DNA from: Streptomyces rishiriensis
Lineage (GTDB): Bacteria; Actinomycetota; Actinomycetes; Streptomycetales; Streptomycetaceae
Assembly: GCF_003112535.1 (NCBI RefSeq)
Contig: NZ_BEWA01000024.1
Coordinates: 62,001 to 126,000 of the forward strand
Length of the DNA: 64,000 nt
Reading direction: 5' to 3'
Shown here: one piece after another, positions 43,288 through 51,222 of the stretch
How the letters are laid out: every line of letters begins with the position of its first letter
How positions within the stretch are numbered: position 1 is the stretch's first letter
The notes under the pieces: generated by a model
Told to the model about the DNA's origin: nothing
What the model saw: the letters and a program-made list of their open reading frames with translations, nothing else
Databases searched by the model: none
Made by a program: the position numbers and the translations under genes

Positions 43288-44562
43288 ATGACCACGACGG
43301 GGGAAGAGGACACGGCGGCCCGGGGAGGGCCGTTGTGGTGGAGCAGACGGCGTAGCGCGGCGTTCGACTGGACCCTGGGGTTCGTGTCCGCCGTGGAGTG
43401 TGCGGTGGAGGGGGTTCCGTTCGCGCAGGACGCCGGGATCCCGGTGGCGGTGGGGGTGGTGTTCGGGGCGCTGGCCGGTTCGGTGCTGGTGGTGCGGCGG
43501 AAGTGGCCGATCGCGGTCGTGCTCGTGGCGATCGCGATCACGCCGGCGCAGATGGGTTTCCTGATGGGGATCGTGGGGTTGTACACGCTCGCCGCGTCGG
43601 AGTTGCCTCGACGGATCATCGGTTCGCTGGCGGGGATGCAGTTGGTGGGGACGTTGATCGTGACGTTCGTGCAGGTGCGGCAGAGCATGAACCGGGGCTC
43701 GTTGACGCTGGGGGACTGGTTCGTTCCGTTCGCGGCGATCACGACGTCGCTGGGGTTGACGGCGCCGCCGTTGTTGCTGGGGATGTACGTGGGGGCGCGG
43801 CGGCGGTTGATGGAGAGTCTGCGCGAGCGGGCGGACAGCCTTGAGCGGGAGTTGCAGCTGCTCGCGGAGCGTGCGGAGGAGCGGGCCGAGTGGGCGCGTG
43901 GTGAGGAGCGGACGCGGATCGCGCGGGAGATGCACGACGTGGTGGCTCATCGGGTGAGTCTGATGGTGGTGCATGCGGCGGCGTTGCAGGCGGTGGCGCG
44001 GAAGGATCCGGAGAAGGCCGTGCGCAACGCGGTGTTGGTGGGGGACATGGGGCGGCAGGCGTTGACCGAGTTGCGGGAGATGCTCGGGGTGTTGCGCAGT
44101 GGCGGGTCGGGGGCGCGGGCCGCGTCGGTGCCGTTGGTGGCTGTGGCGGTGGTGGAGGAGGGGGAGGGGCCTTGTCTGGAGGAGCTGGAGGAGTTGGTGG
44201 GGCAGTCGGCGGCTGCGGGGATGGTGGTGGAGTTGTCGGTGGAGGGTGAGGTGCGGGCGTATGCGCGGGAGGTGGAGCAGACGGCGTACCGGGTGGTGCA
44301 GGAGGCGTTGACGAACGTGCACAAGCATGCGGCGGGGGCGAAGACGCGGGTGCGGTTGGCGCATCGGGTGGCGGAGATCGCGATGCAGGTGGAGAACGGT
44401 GCGCCGCCCGAGGCGGGGTCGGCGTCGTCGGCGGGGTTGCCGTCGGGGGGCAACGGGTTGGTGGGGATGCGGGAGCGGGTGGTGGCGTTGGGCGGGGTGT
44501 TCGTGTCGGGGCCGACGGAGTCGGGGGGTTTTCGGGTGTCGGCGGTGATTCCGGCGTCGTGA
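43288..44562 (+). CDS. Orphan sensor histidine kinase, NarL-type (HisKA_3)
   Basis: Integral-membrane histidine kinase of 424 residues. About five N-terminal membrane segments (residues 20-170) are followed by a coiled-coil linker (RERADSLERELQLLAERAEE) and the HisKA_3 box RTRIAREMHDVVAHRVSLMVVHA with the phospho-His. The HATPase region has VVQEALTNVHKHAAGA (N box) and GGNGLVGMRERVVALGG (G box). The neighbouring genes contain no response regulator, so it is an orphan. The gene start (43288) is 160 bases from the divergent HTH gene. Its stop codon is the first base triplet of a 14-bp tandem repeat. Confidence 0.93.
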   Translation: MTTTGEEDTAARGGPLWWSRRRSAAFDWTLGFVSAVECAVEGVPFAQDAGIPVAVGVVFGALAGSVLVVRRKWPIAVVLVAIAITPAQMGFLMGIVGLYTLAASELPRRIIGSLAGMQLVGTLIVTFVQVRQSMNRGSLTLGDWFVPFAAITTSLGLTAPPLLLGMYVGARRRLMESLRERADSLERELQLLAERAEERAEWARGEERTRIAREMHDVVAHRVSLMVVHAAALQAVARKDPEKAVRNAVLVGDMGRQALTELREMLGVLRSGGSGARAASVPLVAVAVVEEGEGPCLEELEELVGQSAAAGMVVELSVEGEVRAYAREVEQTAYRVVQEALTNVHKHAAGAKTRVRLAHRVAEIAMQVENGAPPEAGSASSAGLPSGGNGLVGMRERVVALGGVFVSGPTESGGFRVSAVIPAS

Positions 44563-44684
44563 TCGCTGGGTGGTGATCGCTGGGTGGTGATCGCGGAGTG
44601 GCGATCGTTGAGCGGTGATCTTTGAGCGGTGATCTTTGAGCGGTGATTGCGGTGTGGCGGTCGCTGGGTGGTGGTTGCGGCGTT
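44559..44684. repeat. Nine degenerate 14-bp tandem repeats after the histidine kinase
   Basis: The unit gtgatcgctgggtg recurs exactly every 14 bases from 44559 to 44684 with increasing divergence (gtgatcgcggagtg, gcgatcgttgagcg, gtgatctttgagcg). A 14-base period is not coding. The kinase TGA (44560-44562) lies in the first unit, so the array starts at the stop codon. Confidence 0.9.
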
Positions 44685-44741
44685 GTGGTGGCGTGGTGAT
44701 GTCGGCTTCGTGGGCCGGGGGCCGCTCGGTGCGGCCGGGGG

Positions 44742-45236
44742 TCAGGGCGCGGTGAGGCGGGTGGGTTCGATGCCGGTGGTGAGGGTGCCGAGGGCTTGGT
44801 CGATGTCGGGGCCGAGGTACCAGTCGCCGGTGTGGTCGAGGGCGTAGACGCGGCCTTCGGCGTCGATGGCGAGGAGGGAGTGGGTGTCGGTCTCGGTGCC
44901 GAGGGGGGCGACGTCGGTGTCGAGGGCGCGGCCGAGGTCGGCGAGGGTGCGGGCGAGGTGGAGGCCGTGGAGGGGGTCGAGGTGGAGGGTGGCGGGGGCG
45001 ATCTGGCGGCCGGGGCCGGTGGGGGTGACGGTGAGTCCGCCGAATTCGGCCCAGGCTTCGACGGCGGCGGGGAAGACGGCGTGGCGGTGGCCGGCGGGTG
45101 AGGTGTGTTCGCGGAGGGTGTCGGCCCAGATCTCGGCTTGTTTGATGTCCCAGCGTCCGGGTTGCCAGCCGGCGGCGCGCAGGGCGGCGTCGACGGGTAC
45201 GGGGAAGCGCGTGGTGGAGGTGCGGTCGGGGTGCAT
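44742..45236 (-). CDS. SUKH-3-type (immunity-fold) protein
   Basis: Soluble protein of 164 residues matching the SUKH-3 pattern: DAALRAAGWQPGRWDIKQAE, FPAAVEAWAEFGGLTVTPTG, and a C-terminal YALDHTGDWYLGPDIDQALG. SUKH folds are immunity proteins of bacterial nuclease and deaminase toxins, or intracellular adaptors. ATG start; 68 bases upstream lies a same-strand gene for a YwqJ-like deaminase, which suggests a toxin-type/immunity-type pair. No signal peptide or membrane segment. Confidence 0.85.
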   Translation of the reverse strand: MHPDRTSTTRFPVPVDAALRAAGWQPGRWDIKQAEIWADTLREHTSPAGHRHAVFPAAVEAWAEFGGLTVTPTGPGRQIAPATLHLDPLHGLHLARTLADLGRALDTDVAPLGTETDTHSLLAIDAEGRVYALDHTGDWYLGPDIDQALGTLTTGIEPTRLTAP

Positions 45237-45304
45237 CTGCCCTTCGTTCGTCGTGCTGGTGGTGCGTGGCCGGGTGTGGGGGGCGCCGGCCTGGGGTGGG
45301 GCGG

Positions 45305-45886
45305 TCAGTCGGTGGTGGCGGGGTCGACGATGCGGACGCCGAGGTGGGCGCTGAGGGCGGTGCAGGCGCGGCAGGGGGTGGCGAAGCTGCCGTGGAGGGG
45401 GTCGCCGTCCTCGCGGATGTGGCGGGTGGTGAGTTTGGCTTGTTTCAGTGTTTTGCGGGCTTCGCCGTTGGTCATGGGGCGGCGGGCTGCGCGTCTGCTG
45501 CGGGCGGCGTCGGCGGCGGCGATGTGGCGGGAGATGAGGAGGGCTTCGGCGCAGCGGCCGGTGAAGCGGTCGCGTTGGGTGCTGGGGAGGGTGTCGAGGA
45601 AGTCCTGGACGAGGGGGTGCAGGGGTGGGGGCTGGTCGCCGCGGGCGGCGGTGCCGGTGAGGGTGGCGCCGCGGACGGAGAGGGCGGCGGCGACGGTGGG
45701 CAGTATGCCGTCGCGGCGGTGGCGCAGGGCGGGGGTGTGGGGGGTTTCGGTGGCGGACCAGCCGATGCGTGGGTCGCCGGCGCCGGGGTGGCTTTCGGCG
45801 GTGGGGGCGGTGTGGTGGTCGCCCGTGGTGTGGTGGTGCAGGTCGTCCGGCCTGCCGGTGTGTGACCCCGTCTGCGTCGCGTTCAT
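45305..45886 (-). CDS. YwqJ-like deaminase-fold protein
   Basis: Protein of 193 residues from ATG 45886 with GGAGGGG upstream. The N-terminal 60 residues are His/Pro-rich and disordered. The C-terminal 100 residues have the zinc-deaminase pattern: GRCAEALLISRH (Cys112, catalytic Glu114) and TPCRACTALSAHLGVR (Cys172, Cys175), with basic Arg/Ala helices between. This fits the YwqJ-type family of putative nucleic-acid or nucleotide deaminases known as toxin domains. No secretion signal or delivery domain is present. It is upstream of a SUKH-3 gene on the same strand and divergent from a WHH-SUKH fusion gene. Whether it edits DNA, RNA or free nucleotides is unknown. Confidence 0.82.
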   Translation of the reverse strand: MNATQTGSHTGRPDDLHHHTTGDHHTAPTAESHPGAGDPRIGWSATETPHTPALRHRRDGILPTVAAALSVRGATLTGTAARGDQPPPLHPLVQDFLDTLPSTQRDRFTGRCAEALLISRHIAAADAARSRRAARRPMTNGEARKTLKQAKLTTRHIREDGDPLHGSFATPCRACTALSAHLGVRIVDPATTD

Positions 45887-46192
45887 GATCGTTTTCCCCT
45901 CCCGTGCATCCCCCGGAAGGTCACAGAGTGCCAAATGGCGTGGCGGGTGCGGAAGCTGGGGCGGTGCGACACGCCCGGGTTTGGGCTGGCTGTCACGGCG
46001 GGGTGACGGCAGGTCACGGAAGCGGAGGGCCGGTGACCGCTGTCGTCGTACCGCATAGGCTGTCGCCACCGTGAGCGCGCGGTTGACGCGCGTTGGCGAT
46101 TGTTGGAGACAGTCGATACGGGGCGTGGTGGCCGGTTCGCAGGCGGAACGGGTCGCTGCGGGCCGTACAGAGTGCCGCAGGGGGCAACCGCC
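45887..46192. other. Divergent promoter region of the deaminase and WHH-SUKH genes
   Basis: 306 bases without a gene. On the plus strand a possible promoter is ttggcg - 17 bases - atacgg, ending about 70 bases before the ATG at 46193, and an imperfect inverted repeat cgcgcggttgacgcgcg lies just upstream (about 46077-46093). The gap also shows local repeats of GGTCACGG/GTGACGG type at about 45999-46040. Confidence 0.4.
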
Positions 46193-47188
46193 ATGACTAC
46201 AGGTCGGCTCGGGCAGCAGGCCGCGCCGCCGAACGCGGCCTATGCCGGGCAGGTCGTGCATTTCCCGGATCCGGTCCGGGCGGCACGGCACCCGAGGGGT
46301 GTGCGGGTGGACGAGCGGGGTTACCCGGATTTCTCGCCGTACGCGCGCGCGGTCGCGGAGATCGCCGATCCGCCGGAGGGTTTCGGCGTGGACGAGTTGC
46401 GGTTGACGGACTACGTGTCGGCGAACGCGGCGTCGGCGGCTGCGGGGCATGAGCTGTGGGACACGGTGTCCGCGGTGGCGACTCCGCACGGCTGGACGTG
46501 GCATCACGTGGTGGGTTCGCGGCGGCTGGAGCTGGTGCCGGTCGAGGTGAAGGCGTTGCTGCGGCATCACGGCGGGGTGTCGACGGCGGTGGTGGATCAG
46601 TCGAAGCGGGGGACGCGTCCTCTGCAGGAGACGCGTCCGGCGCATTTCGGGCTGCCGAAGTCGGGTGTGGCGGTGACGGAGCAGCAGGTGCAGGGGGTCG
46701 AGGAGGACCTGGGGTACCGGTTGCCGGGTGCGTATCGGTCGTTCCTGAAGGCGGCGGGCGGTTGTGCGCCGGTGGACGCGGCGTTGGACGCGGAGCTGGG
46801 GCTGCTGGTGGACCAGCCGTTCTTCACGGTGCGGGATGAGGCGGCGGTCAACGACCTGGTGTATGTGAACAAGTGTCTGCGTGATCATCTGACGAAGGAC
46901 TATCTGGGCGTCGCTTTCGTGCAGGGCGGGCTGCTGGCCGTGAAGGTGCGGGGCGAGCGGGCCGGTTCGGTGTGGTTCTGCGCGTACGACGACGTGCGGG
47001 ACGTGGATCCGGGGTGGTCGCCGGCGGAGCGCATGGAGCGGCTGCTGCTGCCCTGCGGTGAGGACTTCGACGTGTTCCTGTCGCGGCTGGCCGGTAATCC
47101 GCCGGAGCTGGAGACGGTGGCGAATCTGATGGTGGACGGCGGGTTCGCGCGGGCGGTTCCGGTGTCGTCCGCGGGTGCGGGGGAGTGA
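46193..47188 (+). CDS. WHH nuclease-like domain fused to a SUKH domain
   Basis: Protein of 331 residues from ATG 46193 (AGGGGG upstream). Residues about 35-135 carry GYPDFSPYARAV, HELWDTVSAVATPHGWTWHH and LELVPVEVKALLRHHGG, the pattern of the HNH/EndoVII nuclease family with a conserved WHH (Trp103-His104-His105, His125, His126). Residues about 160-300 are a SUKH (SMI1/KNR4) domain: VTEQQVQGVEEDLGYRLPGA, YRSFLKAAGG, and FVQGGLLAVKVRGERAGSVW. So a nuclease-like toxin domain and its usual immunity fold are on one chain. No signal peptide. It overlaps closely with the next gene (eight bases apart) in one operon. Confidence 0.85.
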   Translation: MTTGRLGQQAAPPNAAYAGQVVHFPDPVRAARHPRGVRVDERGYPDFSPYARAVAEIADPPEGFGVDELRLTDYVSANAASAAAGHELWDTVSAVATPHGWTWHHVVGSRRLELVPVEVKALLRHHGGVSTAVVDQSKRGTRPLQETRPAHFGLPKSGVAVTEQQVQGVEEDLGYRLPGAYRSFLKAAGGCAPVDAALDAELGLLVDQPFFTVRDEAAVNDLVYVNKCLRDHLTKDYLGVAFVQGGLLAVKVRGERAGSVWFCAYDDVRDVDPGWSPAERMERLLLPCGEDFDVFLSRLAGNPPELETVANLMVDGGFARAVPVSSAGAGE

Positions 47189-47195
47189 GCTGACG

Positions 47196-49964
47196 ATGGT
47201 GACGTTCGCGCAGGCGCAGGAGCGCGCCGAAGAGTGGATCAACGGGGATGTGCCGGCGTATCAGCACCGTGAGGTGCGGGTGCGGGAGTTCGGGCTGGGG
47301 TTCGTGGTGTGGGCCGAGGACCGGGCGGAGGGTCCTCGTTCGGACGGGGGCGCGCAGCGGCTGGTCATCGCCCGGGACAGCGGGGAGGCCACGTTGTGGC
47401 CCGCAGCGCCGGTGGGTGAGGTGATCCGCCGGTACGAGGAGGAGTACGGCCGTCCGGACGGTCCTGTCGACGCGGTGCCGCCGCCTGCGGCGCGGGTGGA
47501 CCTGAATCAGACGTCGTTCCTGCTGTCGCCGCCGGAGTGGTTGCAGGAGGCGGCGGACAAGCTGGGCATCTCGGACCGGCGGGACGCTGGTTCTGGTGAC
47601 GGCGGTGGCGGTGGCGGCGGTGGTGGCGGTGGCGCTGCGGAGCCGGCTGCGGCCGCGGGGGCCGGGCCGGGTTCCGGTGCGGGCGTCCCGGCCGGCGGTG
47701 ACCCTTCGCTTCCCCGTACGCAGGGCGGGGCGCCCGGGAGCGGGCTGCCGCAGACCCAGGGCGGGGTGCCCGCGGGTGTCGGTGCGGCGTCGGCTGCCCC
47801 GGCTCCGGCTTCTGCTCCGGCTCCGGCGGGGGCGACGCCGTGGGCCGGGACGGACACCAACGGCGACGCGGGTGACGACCGTTCCGTGCCGCTGCCCGCG
47901 ACGGTGTTCGCGCCGCCGCTGAGCGGCTCCGACGACGAGACGGCGCCGCCGTCGGCGGACTCGGACGCCAAGACGGCGCTGATGTCCGGCGGCAGCCAGC
48001 TCCCGCCCACCGCGGTCTCGCCCGCGCTCGGCGCTCCGGGGCCGGGCGGGTCGGGCGGTGGGTCGGGTGTGCCGTCGGGGCCGGCGGCCGCGTCGTACGG
48101 CTATCCGCAGGGTGCCGGTGCGTCCGGTGGGCCGGGCGGGCCGGGGAGTTCCCTGCCGGGGACTCCGCAGGGCCCGCCCGTGTCCGACGGCTCGTCCTAC
48201 GGTCATCCGCACGGAGCGGGGGCCGCGCAGCCTTCCGCTGCCGCGGGTCCGGGTTCGCCCGCGCGGCCGCTCGCGCCGCACGCCGGTGACATCGCCGACG
48301 CCGCGACCAGCAAGGCCGCGCCGCCGCCGCGTCGTGCCCGTGGCGCGGGGGCGATGCCGCCGCCTCCGCCGGGTGCGCCGGGCGCGCCCGGCGTGCGTCC
48401 GGGCGGCACGCCGCCGCCCGTGCCTCCGTCCGCCGGGCCGGGCGCACCGGGCGCACCGGGTGCTCCGGGTGCTCCGGGTGCTCCGGCGGGCGGTTACGTG
48501 CCCACGCAGCTGGTGTCTGCCCTGAGCCCCGACGGGCCCGCCGGGCCCGGTGCGCCGCAGCCGCCTGGCGCACCAGGTGCACCTGGCGCACCGGGCGCGC
48601 CCGGTGGGCCGAACCCGCCCGGGGGCACGCCTCCCGGCGGCGTTCACCATGCCGCGACGATGCTGGCCGACCCCGGTCGGATGGGCCCGGGCGCGGGAGG
48701 CGCGCAGCAGCCCCCCGGTGCTCCCGGCGGCCCCGGCTCGCAGCAGGCCCCGGGTGGGCCGGGCGCCGTCCACCATGCTCGGACGATGCTGGCCGGGCCC
48801 GCGCAGAGTGGTCCCGGTGTGCCTCCGCCGCCGCCGGTCCCGGGCGTCCCCGGCTTCCCGGGTGCTCCCGGCGCGCCCGGTATGCCGCCGGGTGCTCACC
48901 GGCCGCCGATGCCGCCGGGTGCGATGCCGCCGCCGGGCGGCCCGGCGCCGGGGCAGCCGCCGGCGTACGGGTATCCGCAGCAGCCGGGGCTGCCGACGGT
49001 CGGCCCGGGTTACCAGGCGGTGCTGCGCTATCGCGCGCAGGACGGTTCGGAGCAGCAGCTGATCCGGCGCTCGGCGCCGGGGACGCCGCACCCGGAGTGG
49101 CAGATCTTCCATGAGCTGCGGGCGATGAACGTGCCCCCGGACCAGGTGCTGGAGCTGCACACGGAGTTGGAGTCGTGCGAGCTGCCGGGTGCGTACTGTG
49201 CGCGGATGATCCGGGAGCAGTGGCCGCAGGCGAGGATCACGAGCATCGCGCCGTACGGCACGGATCACGCGAGCCGGCAGCAGGGCATGCAGCAACTGCT
49301 GGCGCATCAGGGCGAGTTGCACCAGGTGGCGGACGGTCCGGCGCGTCCGGCGCCGGTGCGTGCGCCGTTGCCGCCGGTGCAGCCCGTGCCGCCGGTTCCG
49401 CCGGAGGTGGTCGGGCAGGAGCTGGCCGCGGTGTTCGGGCCGGCGGTGTTCCGGTTCGAGCAGGCGGCGGTGTCGCGGCAGGGCGTGCCGCCGGTCGTGG
49501 CGCACACGCTCGTGGTCGCGGGCCTGCCGGCGGACATGGGGCCGTTCTTCTGGGCGCAGGCCCAGCCGGGGCGGCCGGTGCCGACGCTGGCGGAGCTGGC
49601 GGCGGAGCGGGGCGTCCAGCCGGCCCCGGACGCGGGCTCGTACCTCGTCATGGGCAGTGACTTCGGCAAGGCGATCTGTGTGCAGTACGGGACGGCGAAC
49701 ATCGTGGCGGTGCCGGTGGAGGCCGGGCCGGGCGGTGGATCGGTGCCGCCGCAGTTCGTGAACACGGGACTGCCGGAGTTCGCGCGCTGTCTGGCGCTGC
49801 TCGGGCGGATGTGGCGGCTGCGGTTCGGTCTGAACCAGGAGCAGGCGGGGCGCTGGACCGTGGACTTCCAGGCGCAGTTGGCCGCGCTCGATCCGGCGGC
49901 GCTGGGTTCGCCGGAGAGCTGGTGGTCGGTGCTGCTGGAGGAGATGTGGGACGGGCTGCTGTGA
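47196..49964 (+). CDS. Large Imm35-like / deaminase / SUKH-4-like multidomain protein (922 aa)
   Basis: ATG 47196 with GGGGAG upstream, eight bases after the WHH-SUKH gene. Residues 1-85 look like the Imm35 immunity domain (VTFAQAQERAEEWINGD, GFVVWAEDRAEG, RLVIARDSGEATLWP). From about 130 to 610 the chain is Pro/Gly/Ala-rich and probably disordered, with collagen-like GAPGAPGAPG runs. At about 620-690 a deaminase-like domain has LRYRAQDGSEQQLIRR, HPEWQIFHEL, His655-Thr-Glu657 and Cys661/Cys668 in SCELPGAYC, resembling the XOO_2897-type deaminases. Residues about 735-922 fit SUKH-4 (VAGLPADMGPFFW, YLVMGSDFGKAICVQYGT, LRFGLNQEQAGRWTVDFQAQ). No signal peptide or membrane segment. Domain names need a profile search. 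Confidence 0.82.
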   Translation: MVTFAQAQERAEEWINGDVPAYQHREVRVREFGLGFVVWAEDRAEGPRSDGGAQRLVIARDSGEATLWPAAPVGEVIRRYEEEYGRPDGPVDAVPPPAARVDLNQTSFLLSPPEWLQEAADKLGISDRRDAGSGDGGGGGGGGGGGAAEPAAAAGAGPGSGAGVPAGGDPSLPRTQGGAPGSGLPQTQGGVPAGVGAASAAPAPASAPAPAGATPWAGTDTNGDAGDDRSVPLPATVFAPPLSGSDDETAPPSADSDAKTALMSGGSQLPPTAVSPALGAPGPGGSGGGSGVPSGPAAASYGYPQGAGASGGPGGPGSSLPGTPQGPPVSDGSSYGHPHGAGAAQPSAAAGPGSPARPLAPHAGDIADAATSKAAPPPRRARGAGAMPPPPPGAPGAPGVRPGGTPPPVPPSAGPGAPGAPGAPGAPGAPAGGYVPTQLVSALSPDGPAGPGAPQPPGAPGAPGAPGAPGGPNPPGGTPPGGVHHAATMLADPGRMGPGAGGAQQPPGAPGGPGSQQAPGGPGAVHHARTMLAGPAQSGPGVPPPPPVPGVPGFPGAPGAPGMPPGAHRPPMPPGAMPPPGGPAPGQPPAYGYPQQPGLPTVGPGYQAVLRYRAQDGSEQQLIRRSAPGTPHPEWQIFHELRAMNVPPDQVLELHTELESCELPGAYCARMIREQWPQARITSIAPYGTDHASRQQGMQQLLAHQGELHQVADGPARPAPVRAPLPPVQPVPPVPPEVVGQELAAVFGPAVFRFEQAAVSRQGVPPVVAHTLVVAGLPADMGPFFWAQAQPGRPVPTLAELAAERGVQPAPDAGSYLVMGSDFGKAICVQYGTANIVAVPVEAGPGGGSVPPQFVNTGLPEFARCLALLGRMWRLRFGLNQEQAGRWTVDFQAQLAALDPAALGSPESWWSVLLEEMWDGLL

Positions 49965-50332
49965 CGGGCGGCCGTTGACCCGCGGGCGGTCGCGCGGGTG
50001 ACGCGCAGGGGGTCGGCCCCGGTCGGAGGACCGGGTCCGGCCCCCTTGGCGTTGGGCCCGGTCGGAGGACCGGGCCCGGCCCCCTTGGTATGCGGTCCGG
50101 CCCCCCTGGTGTCGGTCCGGCCCCTGCGCGTTCGGTCCGGCCCTCTCCGCGTGGGGCCCAGCTTCCCGCGCGTTCGGCCGAACTCCTTCTGCGGTTCGGA
50201 CCTGCTCGGCTCGCTTTCAGCGTTGGCCGTGACCTGTGCGCGGAGTGTCGCGTTATGAACACTTCCGTCCGATCCATCAAGATATGCGCGAAATCATCAT
50301 GTCGTGTCCGTCTGGTGGCGAGGGGTTCAAGG
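49965..50332. other. Gene-free region with repeated hairpins
   Basis: 368 bases without a gene. Two copies of a cggtcggaggaccg hairpin element form the terminator at 50018-50077. Downstream lie further repeats of CGGTCCGGCCCC (about 50090-50145). The last 110 bases before the next ATG are less GC-rich and probably carry its promoter. Confidence 0.5.
50018..50077 (+). terminator. Tandem terminator hairpins after the deaminase/SUKH operon
   Basis: Hairpin 1 pairs cccggtc (50018-50024) with gaccggg (50029-50035). Hairpin 2 pairs gggcccggtc (50054-50063) with gaccgggccc (50068-50077). Both have the same ggag loop and arose by duplication of a segment of about 36 bases. Confidence 0.75.
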
Positions 50333-51217
50333 ATGAGCAGCGCATCGGTGTCACCGCCCGGGTTCGTGACCGTCCGCGGCCGCGGCTACCGGCCCGAACA
50401 GGTGGAGGCGTACACCGCCGCGCTCTGCGCCGACCGGGACGCGGCGTGGGAGCGGGCCGCGCGTCTCACCGTCCTCGCCAAGGACATGGAGGCGGAGGCC
50501 GAGCAGATGCGTGCGGTCGTGACGCGGCTCGCGCCGCAGACGTACGACTCGCTGGGGGAGCGCGCGCGGCGCATCCTGCAGCTCGCGGTCGAAGAGGCGG
50601 CGGATGTGCGCGAGAACGCGCGGCGGGTGGCGATGGAGGACGTCGCGTATGCCGAGACGTGCGCCGTCGATGTGCGCCGGGCGGCCCAGGAGGAGGCGGA
50701 CGCGCTGCGCGCGGACGCCGAGGACCGCGCCCGTCAGCGGTTGCTCGCGGCGCGCGCCGAGGCCGACGAGGTCCGCATCGGCGCCCGGCGCGAGGTGAAG
50801 GAGTACCGCGGGGAGGCGCTGGCCGCGCTGCGCGAGGTGCGTCAGCGCACCGCCGGCATGCTCGCCGAGCAGGAGAGGGAGCAGGCCGAGCGGTGGGCCG
50901 CCGCGGAGCGCGAGGTGGCCGAGCGGGCCGCGGCCCTGGACGCCCGGTACGCCCGGGCCGTGGCCGTCGCGGAGGCGGCGCTGTCCGCGGCGGAGCAGAC
51001 GTTCGCCGAGGCCGAGGAGTCGGCCCGGCGCGGTCAGGAGGAGGCACACGTGCGTGCCGCCGCGATCCTCGCCGAGGCGCGCGCCCGCGAGGAGCGCACC
51101 GAGCGGGAGACGGAACGGCTGCTGCAGGAGCATGGCGCGCGCGGGGAGGACGTCCAGGCGCACATGGACCACGTCCGCAACAGCCTCTCCGCCCTCACCG
51201 GCCGCACAGCCGACTGA
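50333..51217 (+). CDS. DivIVA-like coiled-coil protein (294 aa)
   Basis: ATG 50333 with AGGGG/AAGG upstream; an extended frame back to 50090 has no SD. The N-terminus GFVTVRGRGYRPEQVEAYTA is the short DivIVA-type motif, followed by nearly 270 residues of Ala/Glu/Arg-rich coiled coil with heptads (ERARRILQLAVEEAADVREN, AEREVAERAAALDARYARAV, EEAHVRAAAILAEARAREER). No membrane segment. Such proteins assemble at tips or on filament scaffolds of Streptomyces hyphae (relatives of DivIVA, Scy and FilP) or act as cytoskeletal elements. Length and repeats differ from DivIVA itself. Confidence 0.82.
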   Translation: MSSASVSPPGFVTVRGRGYRPEQVEAYTAALCADRDAAWERAARLTVLAKDMEAEAEQMRAVVTRLAPQTYDSLGERARRILQLAVEEAADVRENARRVAMEDVAYAETCAVDVRRAAQEEADALRADAEDRARQRLLAARAEADEVRIGARREVKEYRGEALAALREVRQRTAGMLAEQEREQAERWAAAEREVAERAAALDARYARAVAVAEAALSAAEQTFAEAEESARRGQEEAHVRAAAILAEARAREERTERETERLLQEHGARGEDVQAHMDHVRNSLSALTGRTAD

Positions 51218-51222
51218 CCGTG

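Noticed and set aside
44796..45101. Plus-strand open frame opposite the SUKH-3 gene
   Set aside because: Gly/Glu/Val low-complexity shadow of the SUKH-3 gene.
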